From Tomocerus qinae (lineage: Eukaryota > Arthropoda > Collembola > Entomobryomorpha > Tomoceridae), in NCBI GenBank assembly GCA_020055645.1, contig CM034548.1:51203411-51267410 (forward strand): a stretch of DNA of 64,000 nucleotides. Reading direction: 5' to 3'. A model generated the notes under the pieces. It was not told the origin of the DNA. It saw only the letters and a program-made list of their open reading frames with translations, and did not search any database. Position numbers and translations under genes: made by a program. This document shows, one piece after another, positions 1-12,059 of the stretch; the first letter of the stretch is position 1; each line of letters starts with the position of its first letter.

Positions 1-2189
1 TCGAATAGCTTTTCTAATTGGTCGAAAATAAAAGTTGGTCCTAAAACCGTAAAACCAACCTTCTAAATGTTTAGGGTGGTAAATACAACTTTTTTAGACC
101 GATAAAATATTTAATTCTTCAACTATATTGAAATGATTACAAGTATTCTAATAGCTTCTCTATTTGGTCGAAAACAAAAGTTGGTCCTAGACACCCAAAA
201 CCAACCTTCTAAATGTTTAGTTTGGTAAATACAATTTCTTAAAACAGATATGACATTTTATGCTTTAACCATATTGAAATGATTACAAGTATGCGAATAG
301 CTACTTTAAATGGTCGAAAATAAAAATTGGTCCTAGACCCGTAAAACCAACCTTCTAAATGTTTGAGGTGGTAAATACAATTTTTTAAGAAAGATATGAC
401 ATAACTATCTTCAACCATATTGAAATGATGACAAGTATTCGAATAGCCACTCTAATTGGTCGAAAATAAATGTTGTTCCTAGACGCGTAAAACCAATCTT
501 CTTAAAGTTTAGGGTGGTAAATACAATTTTTTAAGACAGATATGACATTTCATTCTTCAACTATATTGAAATGATTACAAGTATTCGAATAGCCACTCTA
601 ATTGGTCGAAAATAAATGTAGTTCCTAGACCCGTAAAACCAATCTTCTTAAAGTTTAGGGTGGTAAATACAATTTTTTAAGACAGATATGACATTTCTAT
701 CTTATACCATATTGAAATGATTACAAGAATTCGAATAGCTTCTCTATTTGGTCGAAAATAAAAGTTGGTCCTAGACCCGTAAAACCAAACTTCTAAATGT
801 TTGAGGTGGTAAATACAATTTTTTAAGAAAGATATGTTATTTCTATCTTCAACCATATTGAAATAATTACAAGTATTCGAATAGCTTTTCTAATTGGTCG
901 AAAATAAAAGTTGGTCCTAAAACCGTAAAACCAACCTTCTAAATGTTTAAGGTGGTAAATACAACTTTTTTAGACCGATAAAATATTTAATTCTTCAACT
1001 ATATTGAAATGATTACAAGTATTCTAATAGCTTCTCTAATTGGTCGAAAACAAAAGTTGGTCCTAGACACCCAAAACCAACCTTCTAAATGTTTAGTTTG
1101 GTAAATACAATTTCTTAAAACAGATATGACATTTTATGCTTTAACCATATTGAAATGATTACAAGTATGCGAATAGCTACTTTAAATGGTCGAAAATAAA
1201 AATTGGTCCTAGACCCGTAAAACCAACCTTCTAAATGTTTGAGGTGGTAAATACAATTTTTTAAGAAAGATATGACATAACTATCTTCAACCATATTGAA
1301 ATGATGACAAGTATTCGAATAGCCACTCTAATTGGTCGAAAATAAATGTTGTTCCTAGACGCGTAAAACCAATCTTCTTAAAGTTTAGGGTGGTAAATAC
1401 AATTTTTTAAGACAGATATGACATTTCATTCTTCAACTATATTGAAATGATTACAAGTATTCGAATAGCCACTCTAATTGGTCAAAAATAAATGTTGGTC
1501 CTAGACCCGTAAAACCAACCTTCTAAATGTTTGAGGTGGTAAATACAATTTTTTAAGAAAGATATGTTATTTCTATCTTCAACCATATTGAAATAATTAC
1601 AAGTATTCGAATAGCTTTTCTAATTGGTCGAAAATAAAAGTTGGTCCTAAAACCGTAAAACCAACCTTCTAAATGTTTAAGGTGGTAAATACAACTTTTT
1701 TAGACCGATAAAATATTTAATTCTTCAACTATATTGAAATGATTACAAGTATTCTAATAGCTTCTCTAATTGGTCGAAAACAAAAGTTGGTCCTAGACAC
1801 CCAAAACCAACCTTCTAAATGTTTAGTTTGGTAAATACAATTTCTTAAAACAGATATGACATTTTATGCTTTAACCATATTGAAATGATTACAAGTATGC
1901 GAATAGCTACTTTAAATGGTCGAAAATAAAAATTGGTCCTAGACCCGTAAAACCAACCTTCTAAATGTTTGAGGTGGTAAATACAATTTTTAAGAAAGAT
2001 ATGACATAACTATCTTCAACCATATTGAAATGATGACAAGTATTCGAATAGCCACTCTAATTGGTCGAAAATAAATGTTGTTCCTAGACGCGTAAAACCA
2101 ATCTTCTTAAAGTTTAGGGTGGTAAATACAATTTTTTAAGACAGATATGACATTTCATTCTTCAACTATATTGAAATGATTACAAGTAT

Positions 2190-2335
2190 TCGAATAGCCA
2201 CTCTAATTGGTCGAAAATAAATGTAGTTCCTAGACCCGTAAAACCAATCTTCTTAAAGTTTAGGGTGGTAAATACAATTTTTTAAGACAGATATGACATT
2301 TCTATCTTATACCATATTGAAATGATTACAAGAAT
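2190..2335. repeat. Monomer type F (representative)
   Basis: Type F looks like D on the left and centre (CCACTCTAATTGGTCG, CTTCTTAAAGTTTAGGG) but reads ATGTAGTTCC, CCCGTAAAACC and TCTATCTTATACCAT. It ends ACAAGAAT, which creates a GAATTC at its boundary with the next monomer, G. It is found only in the 6-mer part of the 11-mer. Confidence 0.88.
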
Positions 2336-2481
2336 TCGAATAGCTTCTCTATTTGGTCGAAAATAAAAGTTGGTCCTAGACCCGTAAAACCAAACTTCTA
2401 AATGTTTGAGGTGGTAAATACAATTTTTTAAGAAAGATATGTTATTTCTATCTTCAACCATATTGAAATGATGACAAGTAT
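2336..2481. repeat. Monomer type G (representative)
   Basis: Type G reads CTTCTCTATTTGGTCG and AAAACCAAACTTC, then GAGGTGG and GATATGTTATTTC, and ends GATGACAAG. It follows F and precedes H. The copy at 731 ends in the E-type AATAATTACAAG and is followed by A, so it is a G/E junction product. Confidence 0.87.
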
Positions 2482-2627
2482 TCGAATAGCTTCTCTAACT
2501 GGTCCAAAATAAAAGTTGGTTCTAGCCACCCAAAACCAACCTTCTAAGTGTTTGAGGTGGTAAATACAATTTTTTAAGAATGATATGTTATTTCTATCTT
2601 TAACCATATTGAAATGATTACAAGTAT
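2482..2627. repeat. Monomer type H (representative)
   Basis: Type H reads GGTCCAAAATAAAAG, GGTTCTAGCCACCC, TTCTAAGTGTTTGAGG and AAGAATGATATGTT. The copies at 2482 and 5083 share the private CTAACTGG, one of the marks of the first tandem duplication. Copies near 46777, 49696, 52761 and 56557 share CCAACGTTC and TGTTCTTTC, and mark the 3-kb super-repeat family. Confidence 0.87.
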
Positions 2628-2773
2628 TCTAATAGCTTCTCTAATTGGTCGAAAACCAAAGTTGGTCCTAGACCAGTAAAACCAATCTTCTAGATGTATA
2701 GGGTAGTAAATACAAGTTTTTAAGACAGATATGACATTTATATCTTTTAGAATATTGAAATGAATACAAGTAT
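2628..2773. repeat. Monomer type I (representative)
   Basis: Type I starts TCTAATAG like B and reads GAAAACCAAAG, GACCAGTAAAACC, TCTAGATGTATAGGG, CAAGTTTTTAAG and TATCTTTTAGAATAT. It ends GAATACAAG. It is among the most distinctive types, found almost only between H and J. Confidence 0.87.
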
Positions 2774-2919
2774 TCGAATAGCTTCTCTAATTGGTCAAAA
2801 ATAAAAGTTGGTCCTAGACCCGTTAAATCAACGTTCTAAATATTTGGGGTGGTAAATAAAATTTTTTAAGACAGATATGACATTTTATGCTTTAACAATA
2901 TTGAAATGATGACAAGTAT
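2774..2919. repeat. Monomer type J (representative)
   Basis: Type J reads GGTCAAAAATAAAAG, CCCGTTAAATCAAC, AAATATTTGGGGTGG and AAATAAAATTTTTT, then TGCTTTAACAATAT, and ends GATGACAAG. Its end resembles the end of C, and like C it leads into D. That shared end may explain why exchange between C-D and J-D junctions is so frequent. A variant at 14396 has CGAATTGC and ACGCGT. Confidence 0.87.
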
Positions 2920-3503
2920 TCGAATAGCCACTCTAATTGGTCGAAAATAAATGTTGTTCCTAGACGCGTAAAACCAATCTTCTTAAAGTTTAGGGTGGTA
3001 AATACAATTTTTTAAGACAGATATGACATTTCATTCTTCAACTATATTGAAATGATTACAAGTATTCGAATAGCCACTCTAATTGGTCAAAAATAAATGT
3101 TGGTCCTAGACCCGTAAAACCAACCTTCTAAATGTTTGAGGTGGTAAATACAATTTTTTAAGAAAGATATGTTATTTCTATCTTCAACCATATTGAAATA
3201 ATTACAAGTATTCGAATAGCTTTTCTAATTGGTCGAAAATAAAAGTTGGTCCTAAAACCGTAAAACCAACCTTCTAAATGTTTAGGGTGTTAAATACAAC
3301 TTTTTTAGACCGATAAAATATTTAATTCTTCAACTATATTGAAATGATTACAAGTATTCTAATAGCTTCTCTAATTGGTCGAAAACAAAAGTTGGTCCTA
3401 GACACCCAAAACCAACCTTCTAAATGTTTAGTTTGGTAAATACAATTTCTTAAAACAGATATGACATTTTATGCTTTAACCATATTGAAATGATTACAAG
3501 TAT

Positions 3504-3622
3504 GCGAATAGCTACTTTAAATGGTCGAAAATAAAAATTGGTCCTAGACCCGTAGTAAATACAATTTTTTAAGAAAGATATGACATAACTACCTTCAACC
3601 ATATTGAAATGATGACAAGTAT
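3504..3622. repeat. Type C monomer with 27-bp deletion (119 bp)
   Basis: The monomer reads CCCGTAGTAAATAC where C normally has CCCGTAAAACC, then 20 more bases, then GGTAAATAC. Bases 52-78 of the monomer are missing, including the right arm of the conserved dyad. No microhomology is visible at the joint. The identical lesion recurs at 6105-6223. Confidence 0.9.
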
Positions 3623-3768
3623 TCGAATAGCCACTCTAATTGGTCGAAAATAAATGTTGGTCCTAGACACCCAAAACCAACCTTCTAAATGTTTAGTTTG
3701 GTAAATACAATTTCTTAAAACAGATATGACATTTTATGCTTTAACCATATTGAAATGATTACAAGTAT
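3623..3768. repeat. D/B hybrid monomer
   Basis: The left 40 or so bases are type D, with AATAAATG. From GGTCCTAGACAC onward it is type B. It is followed by C, as a true B would be, so the array keeps its phase. It probably marks the joint of the 18-monomer duplication. Confidence 0.82.
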
Positions 3769-4206
3769 GCGAATAGCTACTTTAAATGGTCGAAAATAAA
3801 AATTGGTCCTAGACCCGTAAAACCAACCTTCTAAATGTTTGAGGTGGTAAATACAATTTTTTAAGAAAGATATGACATAACTATCTTCAACCATATTGAA
3901 ATGATGACAAGTATTCGAACAGCCACTCTAATTGGTCGAAAATAAATGTTGTTCCTAGACGCGTAAAACCAATCTTCTTAAAGTTTAGGGTGGTAAATAC
4001 AATTTTTTAAGACAGATATGACATTTCATTCTTCAACTATATTGAAATGATTACAAGTATTCGAATAGCCACTCTAATTGGTCAAAAATAAATGTTGGTC
4101 CTAGACCCGTAAAACCAACCTTCTAAATGTTTGAGGTGGTAAATACAATTTTTTAAGAAAGATATGTTATTTCTATCTTCAACCATATTGAAATAATTAC
4201 AAGTAT

Positions 4207-5812
4207 TCGAATAGCTTTTCTAATTGGTCGAAAATAAAAGTTGGTCCTAAAACCGTAAAACCAACCTTCTAAATGTTTAGGGTGGTAAATACAACTTTTT
4301 TAGACCGATAAAATATTTAATTCTTCAACTATATTGAAATGATTACAAGTATTCTAATAGCTTCTCTAATTGGTCGAAAACAAAAGTTGGTCCTAGACAC
4401 CCAAAACCAACCTTCTAAATGTTTAGTTTGGTAAATACAATTTCTTAAAACAGATATGACATTTTATGCTTTAACCATATTGAAATGATTACAAGTATGC
4501 GAATAGCTACTTTAAATGGTCGAAAATAAAAATTGGTCCTAGACCCGTAAAACCAACCTTCTAAATGTTTGAGGTGGTAAATACAATTTTTTAAGAAAGA
4601 TATGACATAACTATCTTCAACCATATTGAAATGATGACAAGTATTCGAATAGCCACTCTAATTGGTCGAAAATAAATGTTGTTCCTAGACGCGTAAAACC
4701 AATCTTCTTAAAGTTTAGGGTGGTAAATACAATTTTTTAAGACAGATATGACATTTCATTCTTCAACTATATTGAAATGATTACAAGTATTCGAATAGCC
4801 ACTCTAATTGGTCGAAAATAAATGTAGTTCCTAGACCCGTAAAACCAATCTTCTTAAAGTTTAGGGTGGTAAATACAATTTTTTAAGACAGATATGACAT
4901 TTCTATCTTATACCATATTGAAATGATTACAAGAATTCGAATAGCTTCTCTATTTGGTCGAAAATAAAAGTTGGTCCTAGACCCGTAAAACCAAACTTCT
5001 AAATGTTTGAGGTGGTAAATACAATTTTTTAAGAAAGATATGTTATTTCTATCTTCAACCATATTGAAATGATGACAAGTATTCGAATAGCTTCTCTAAC
5101 TGGTCCAAAATAAAAGTTGGTTCTAGCCACCCAAAACCAACCTTCTAAGTGTTTGAGGTGGTAAATACAATTTTTTAAGAATGATATGTTATTTCTATCT
5201 TTAACCATATTGAAATGATTACAAGTATTCTAATAGCTTCTCTAATTGGTCGAAAACCAAAGTTGGTCCTAGACCAGTAAAACCAATCTTCTAGATGTAT
5301 AGGGTAGTAAATACAAGTTTTTAAGACAGATATGACATTTATATCTTTTAGAATATTGAAATGAATACAAGTATTCGAATAGCTTCTCTAATTGGTCAAA
5401 AATAAAAGTTGGTCCTAGACCCGTTAAATCAACGTTCTAAATATTTGGGGTGGTAAATAAAATTTTTTAAGACAGATATGACATTTTATGCTTTAACAAT
5501 ATTGAAATGATGACAAGTATTCGAATAGCCACTCTAATTGGTCGAAAATAAATGTTGTTCCTAGACGCGTAAAACCAATCTTCTTAAAGTTTAGGGTGGT
5601 AAATACAATTTTTTAAGACAGATATGACATTTCATTCTTCAACTATATTGAAATGATTACAAGTATTCGAATAGCCACTCTAATTGGTCAAAAATAAATG
5701 TTGGTCCTAGACCCGTAAAACCAACCTTCTAAATGTTTGAGGTGGTAAATACAATTTTTTAAGAAAGATATGTTATTTCTATCTTCAACCATATTGAAAT
5801 AATTACAAGTAT
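4207..5812. repeat. Complete 11-mer HOR, copy 2
   Basis: The order is the same, from A at 4207 to E ending at 5812, exactly 11 x 146 = 1606 bp. It shares the private H change CTAACTGG with the 11-mer at 1607, so both descend from one local duplication. Confidence 0.88.
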
Positions 5813-6104
5813 TCGAATAGCTTTTCTAATTGGTCGAAAATAAAAGTTGGTCCTAAAACCGTAAAACCAACCTTCTAAATGTTTAGGGTGTTAAATACAA
5901 CTTTTTTAGACCGATAAAATATTTAATTCTTCAACTATATTGAAATGATTACAAGTATTCTAATAGCTTCTCTAATTGGTCGAAAACAAAAGTTGGTCCT
6001 AGACACCCAAAACCAACCTTCTAAATGTTTAGTTTGGTAAATACAATTTCTTAAAACAGATATGACATTTTATGCTTTAACCATATTGAAATGATTACAA
6101 GTAT

Positions 6105-6223
6105 GCGAATAGCTACTTTAAATGGTCGAAAATAAAAATTGGTCCTAGACCCGTAGTAAATACAATTTTTTAAGAAAGATATGACATAACTACCTTCAAC
6201 CATATTGAAATGATGACAAGTAT
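6105..6223. repeat. Type C monomer with the same 27-bp deletion
   Basis: The breakpoint and context match those of the copy at 3504, so it was copied in the segmental duplication, not made twice. Both copies also share TACCTTCAACC where most C monomers have TATCTTCAACC. Confidence 0.9.
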
Positions 6224-6368
6224 TCGAATAGCCACTCTAATTGGTCGAAAATAAATGTTGTTCCTAGACGCGTAAAACCAATCATCTTAAAGTTTAGGGT
6301 GGTAAAAACAATTTTTAAGACAGATATGACATTTCGTTCTTCACTTATATTGAAATGATTACAAGTAT

Positions 6369-7827
6369 TCGAATAGCCACTCTAATTGGTCAAAAATAAA
6401 TGTTGGTCCTAGACCCGTAAAACCAACCTTCTAAATGTTTGAGGTGGTAAATACAATTTTTTAAGAAAGATATGTTATTTCTATCTTCAACCATATTGAA
6501 ATAATTACAAGTATTCGAATAGCTTTTCTAATTGGTCGAAAATAAATGTTGGTCCTAGACCCGTAAAACCAACCTTCTAAATGTTTAAGGTGGTAAATAC
6601 AACTTTTTTAGACCGATAAAATATTTAATTCTTCAACTATATTGAAATGATTACAAGTATTCTAATAGCTTCTCTAATTGGTCGAAAACAAAAGTTGGTC
6701 CTAGACACCCAAAACCAACCTTCTAAATGTTTAGTTTGGTAAATACAATTTCTTAAAACAGATATGACATTTTATGCTTTAACCATATTGAAATGATTAC
6801 AAGTATGCGAATAGCTACTTTAAATGGTCGAAAATAAAAATTGGTCCTAGACCCGTAAAACCAACCTTCTAAATGTTTGAGGTGGTAAATACAATTTTTT
6901 AAGAAAGATATGACATAACTATCTTCAACCATATTGAAATGATGACAAGTATTCGAATAGCCACTCTAATTGGTCGAAAATAAATGTTGTTCCTAGACGC
7001 GTAAAACCAATCTTCTTAAAGTTTAGGGTGGTAAATACAATTTTTTAAGACAGATATGACATTTCATTCTTCAACTATATTGAAATGATTACAAGTATTC
7101 GAATAGCCACTCTAATTGGTCAAAAATAAATGTTGGTCCTAGACCCGTAAAACCAACCTTCTAAATGTTTGAGGTGGTAAATACAATTTTTTAAGAAAGA
7201 TATGTTATTTCTATCTTCAACCATATTGAAATAATTACAAGTATTCGAATAGCTTTTCTAATTGGTCGAAAATAAAAGTTGGTCCTAGACCCGTAAAACC
7301 AACCTTCTAAATGTTTAAGGTGGTAAATACAACTTTTTTAGACCGATAAAATATTTAATTCTTCAACTATATTGAAATGATTACAAGTATTCTAATAGCT
7401 TCTCTAATTGGTCGAAAACAAAAGTTGGTCCTAGACACCCAAAACCAACCTTCTAAATGTTTAGTTTGGTAAATACAATTTCTTAAAACAGATATGACAT
7501 TTTATGCTTTAACCATATTGAAATGATTACAAGTATGCGAATAGCTACTTTAAATGGTCGAAAATAAAAATTGGTCCTAGACCCGTAAAACCAACCTTCT
7601 AAATGTTTGAGGTGGTAAATACAATTTTTTAAGAAAGATATGACATAACTATCTTCAACCATATTGAAATGATGACAAGTATTCGAATAGCCACTCTAAT
7701 TGGTCGAAAATAAATGTTGTTCCTAGACGCGTAAAACCAATCTTCTTAAAGTTTAGGGTGGTAAATACAATTTTTAAGACAGATATGACATTTCATTCTT
7801 CAACTATATTGAAATGATTACAAGTAT
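6369..7827. repeat. 5-mer HOR array, two units
   Basis: The order is E 6369, A, B, C, D, then E 7099, A, B, C, D ending at 7827. Both A monomers are the mosaic sub-variant with CCTAGACCCG and TTTAAGGTGG. Confidence 0.85.
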
Positions 7828-7973
7828 TCGAATAGCCACTCTAATTGGTCAAAAATAAATGTTGGTCCTAGACCCGTAAAACCAACCTTTTAAATGTTTG
7901 AGGTGGTAAATACAATTTTTTAAGAAAGATATGTTATTTCTATCTTCAACCATATTGAAATAATTACAAGTAT

Positions 7974-8119
7974 TTGAATAGCTTTTCTAATTGGTCGAAA
8001 ATAAAAGTTGGTCCTAAAACCGTAAAACCAATCTTCTTAAAGTTTAGGGTGGTAAATACAATTTTTTAAGACAGATATGACATTTCATTCTTCAACTATA
8101 TTGAAATGATTACAAGTAT
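7974..8119. repeat. A/D hybrid monomer
   Basis: The left part is A (GCTTTTC, CCTAAAACCG). From AAAACCAATCTTCTTAAAG it is D to the end, and E follows. The step E-(A/D)-E skips B and C, so a 5-mer has been shortened to two monomers by exchange between A and D. It starts TTGAATAG, a CpG transition. The same hybrid lies at 17021. Confidence 0.88.
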
Positions 8120-11100
8120 TCGAATAGCCACTCTAATTGGTCAAAAATAAATGTTGGTCCTAGACCCGTAAAACCAACCTTCTAAATGTTTGAGGTGGTA
8201 AATACAATTTTTTAAGAAAGATATGTTATTTCTATCTTCAACCATATTGAAATAATTACAAGTATTCGAATAGCTTTTCTAATTGGTCGAAAATAAAAGT
8301 TGGTCCTAAAACCGTAAAACCAACCTTCTAAATGTTTAGGGTGGTAAATACAACTTTCTTAGACCGATAAAATATTTAATTCTTCAACTATATTGAAATG
8401 ATTACAAGTATTCTAATAGCTTCTCTAATTGGTCGAAAACAAAAGTTGGTCCTAGACACCCAAAACCAACCTTCTAAATGTTTAGTTTGGTAAATACAAT
8501 TTCTTAAAACAGATATGACATTTTATGCTTTAACCATATTGAAATGATTACAAGTATGCGAATAGCTACTTTAAATGGTCGAAAATAAAAATTGGTCCTA
8601 GACCCGTAAAACCAACCTTCTAAATGTTTGAGGTGGTAAATACAATTTTTTAAGAAAGATATGACATAACTATCTTCAACCATATTGAAATGATGACAAG
8701 TATTCGAATAGCCACTCTAATTGGTCGAAAATAAATGTTGTTCCTAGACGCGTAAAACCAATCTTCTTAAAGTTTAGGGTGGTAAATACAATTTTTTAAG
8801 ACAGATATGACATTTCATTCTTCAACTATATTGAAATGATTACAAGTATTCGAATAGCCACTCTAATTGGTCAAAAATAAATGTTGGTCCTAGACCCGTA
8901 AAACCAACCTTCTAAATGTTTGAGGTGGTAAATACAATTTTTTAAGAAAGATATGTTATTTCTATCTTCAACCATATTGAAATAATTACAAGTATTCGAA
9001 TAGCTTTTCTAATTGGTCGAAAATAAAAGTTGGTCCTAAAACCGTAAAACCAACCTTCTAAATGTTTAGGGTGGTAAATACAACTTTTTTAGACCGATAA
9101 AATATTTAATTCTTCAACTATATTGAAATGATTACAAGTATTCTAATAGCTTCTCTAATTGGTCGAAAACAAAAGTTGGTCCTAGACACCCAAAACCAGC
9201 CTTCTAAATGTTTAGTTTGGTAAATACAATTTCTTAAAACAGATATGACAGATTTTGCTTTAACCATATTGAAATGATTACAAGTATGCGTATAGCTACT
9301 TTAAATGGTCGAAAATAAAAATTGGTCCTAGACCCGTAAAACCAACCTTCTAAATGTTTGAGGTGGTAAATACAATTTTTTAAGAAAGATATGACATAAC
9401 TATCTTCAACCATATTGAAATGATGACAAGTATTCGAATAGCCACTCTAATTGGTCGAAAATAAATGTTGTTCCTAGACGCGTAAAACCAATCTTCTTAA
9501 AGTTTAGGGTGGTAAATACAATTTTTTAAGACAGATATGACATTTCATTCTTCAACTATATTGAAATGATTACAAGTATTCGAATAGCCACTCTAATTGG
9601 TCAAAAATAAATGTTGGTCCTAGACCCGTAAAACCAACCTTCTAAATGTTTGAGGTGGTAAATACAATTTTTTAAGAAAGATATGTTATTTCTATCTTCA
9701 ACCATATTGAAATAATTACAAGTATTCGAATAGCTTTTCTAATTGGTCGAAAATAAAAGTTGGTCCTAAAACCGTAAAACCAACCTTCTAAATGTTTAGG
9801 GTGGTAAATACAACTTTTTTAGACCGATAAAATATTTAATTCTTCAACCATATTGAAATGATTACAAGTATTCTAATAGCTTCTCTAATTGGTCGAAAAC
9901 AAAAGTTGGTCCTAGACAGCCAAAACCAACCTTCTAAATGTTTAGTTTGGTAAATACAATTTCTTAAAACAGATATGACATTTTATGCTTTAACCATATT
10001 GAAATGATTACAAGTATGCGAATAGCTACTTTAAATGGTCGAAAATAAAAATTGGTCCTAGACCCGTAAAACCAACCTTCTAAATGTTTGAGGTGGTAAA
10101 TACAATTTTTAAGAAAGATATGACATAACTATCTTCAACCATATTGAAATGATGACAAGTATTCGAATAGCCACTCTAATTGGTCGAAAATAAATGTTGT
10201 TCCTAGACGCGTAAAACCAATCTTCTTAAAGTTTAGGGTGGTAAATACAATTTTTTAAGACAGATATGACATTTCATTCTTCAACTATATTGAAATGATT
10301 ACAAGTATTCGAATAGCCACTCTAATTGGTCAAAAATAAATGTTGGTCCTAGACCCGTAAAACCAACCTTCTAAATGTTTGAGGTGGTAAATACAATTTT
10401 TTAAGAAAGATATGTTATTTCTATCTTCAACCATATTGAAATAATTACAAGTATTCGAATAGCTTTTCTAATTGGTCGAAAATAAAAGTTGGTCCTAAGA
10501 CCGTAAAACCAACCTTCTAAATGTTTAGGGTGGTAAATACAACTTTTTTAGACCGATAAAATATTTAATTCTTCAACTATATTGAAATGATTACAAGTAT
10601 TCTAATAGCTTCTCTAATTGGTCGAAAACAAAAGTTGGTCCTAGACACCCAAAACCAACCTTCTAAATGTTTAGTTTGGTAAATACAATTTCTTAAAACA
10701 GATATGACATTTTATGCTTTAACCATATTGAAATGATTACAAGTATGCGAATAGCTACTTTAAATGGTCGAAAATAAAAATTGGTCCTAGACCCGTAAAA
10801 CCAACCTTCTAAATGTTTGAGGTGGTAAATACAATTTTTTAAGAAAGATATGACATAACTATCTTCAACCATATTGAAATGATGACAAGTATTCGAATAG
10901 CCACTCTAATTGGTCGAAAATAAATGTTGTTCCTAGACGCGTAAAACCAATCTTCTTAAAGTTTAGTGTGGTAAATACAATTTTTTAAGACAGATATGAC
11001 ATTTCATTCTTCAACTATATTGAAATGATTACAAGTATTCGAATAGCCACTCTAATTGGTCAAAAATAAATGTTGGTCCTAGACCCGTAAAACCAACCTT

Positions 11101-11768
11101 CTAAATGTTTGAGGTGGTAAATACAATTTTTTAAGAAAGATATGTTATTTCTATCTTCAACCATATTGAAATAATTACAAGTATTCGAATAGCTTTTCTA
11201 ATTGGTCGAAAATAAAAGTTGGTCCTAGACCCGTAAAACCAACCTTCTAAATGTTTAAGGTGGTAAATACAACTTTTTTAGACCGATAAAATATTTAATT
11301 CTTCAACTATATTGAAATGATTACAAGTATTCTAATAGCTTCTCTAATTGGTCGAAAACAAAAGTTGGTCCTAGACACCCAAAACCAACCTTCTAAATGT
11401 TTAGTTTGGTAAATACAATTTCTTAAAACAGATATGACATTTTATGCTTTAACCATATTGAAATGATTACAAGTATGCGAATAGCTACTTTAAATGGTCG
11501 AAAATAAAAATTGGTCCTAGACCCGTAAAACCAACCTTCTAAATGTTTGAGGTGGTAAATACAATTTTTTAAGAAAGATATGACATAACTATCTTCAACC
11601 ATATTGAAATGATGACAAGTATTCGAATAGCCACTCTAATTGGTCGAAAATAAATGTTGTTCCTAGACGCGTAAAACCAATCTTCTTAAAGTTTAGGGTG
11701 GTAAATACAATTTTTTAAGACAGATATGACATTTCATTCTTCAACTATATTGAAATGATTACAAGTAT
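8120..11768. repeat. 5-mer HOR array, five units
   Basis: Units start with E at 8120, 8850, 9580, 10309 and 11039 and end with D at 11768, spaced 730 bp apart except for one 1-bp T-tract loss. This is one of the two cleanest stretches of the 5-mer state. Confidence 0.9.
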
Positions 11769-12059
11769 TCGAATAGCCACTCTAATTGGTCGAAAATAAA
11801 AGTTGGTCCTAAAACCGTAAAACCAACCTTCTAAATGTTTAGGTGGTAAATACAATTTTTCAAGACCAATATGACATTTCTATCTTCAACCATATTGAAA
11901 TAATTACAAGTATTCGAATAGCTTTTCTAATTGGTCGAAAATAAAAGTTGGTCCTAGACCCGTAAAACCAAACTTCTAAATGTTTGAGGTGGTAAATACA
12001 ATTTTTTAAGACAGATATGACATTTCATTCTTCAACTATATTGAAATGATTACAAGTAT
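11769..12059. repeat. Two mosaic monomers
   Basis: The first (145 bp) begins as D/E, takes on A character (CCTAAAACCG) and has the private TTTCAAGACCAATATG. The second combines an A start, the G-type CCAAACTTC and a D end. Together they mark the change from pure 5-mers to the mixed region. Confidence 0.75.

Larger units (their letters stand above)
1607..3211. repeat. Complete 11-mer HOR (A-B-C-D-F-G-H-I-J-D-E), copy 1
   Basis: Eleven successive monomers run in the order A 1607, B 1753, C 1899, D 2044, F 2190, G 2336, H 2482, I 2628, J 2774, D 2920, E 3066. The length is 1605 bp because C has T5 instead of T6. It is flanked by E before and A after, as expected of a tandem higher-order unit. 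Confidence 0.88.
1049..3650. repeat. 18-monomer tandem duplication, left copy
   Basis: The left copy runs from a B monomer (about 1049) through an 11-mer to a C monomer with an internal 27-bp deletion and a D/B hybrid. The right copy begins around 3650. The copies lie 2601 bp apart, equal to 18 x 146 minus 27. Shared private marks include CTAACTGG in H, GGGTGTTAAATAC in A (3287 and 5887) and the 27-bp deletion. Exact ends are approximate because all flanks are satellite. Confidence 0.78.
3651..6251. repeat. 18-monomer tandem duplication, right copy
   Basis: This is the second copy of the 2.6-kb block. The junction lies inside the monomer at 3623, which starts as D (CCACTCTAATTGGTCG, AATAAATG) and continues as B (AGACACCC, GTTTAGTTTGG). 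That is the product expected of an in-register crossover between a D and a B. Private changes of this copy include CGAACAGCC near 3917. Confidence 0.75.
6224..11038. repeat. Left copy of a long interspersed duplication
   Basis: The block is collinear with 15271-20084 at an offset of 9045-9047 bp (62 monomers minus a few single-base losses). Shared private marks are a T5 tract in the first D, an A with AATAAATGTTGG (6515 / 15562), CCTTTTAAATG in E (7884 / 16931), an A/D hybrid (7974 / 17021), AGACAGCC in B (9915 / 18961) and GTGTGG in D (10893 / 19938). Similar order continues leftward to about 5083 / 14104. Confidence 0.8.

Noticed and set aside
2336-2481. tRNA or 5S-derived origin of the monomer
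   Set aside because: I found no A-box or B-box-like pair (for example GGTTCGA with suitable spacing) and no foldable cloverleaf. GGTCGAAA alone is not enough.
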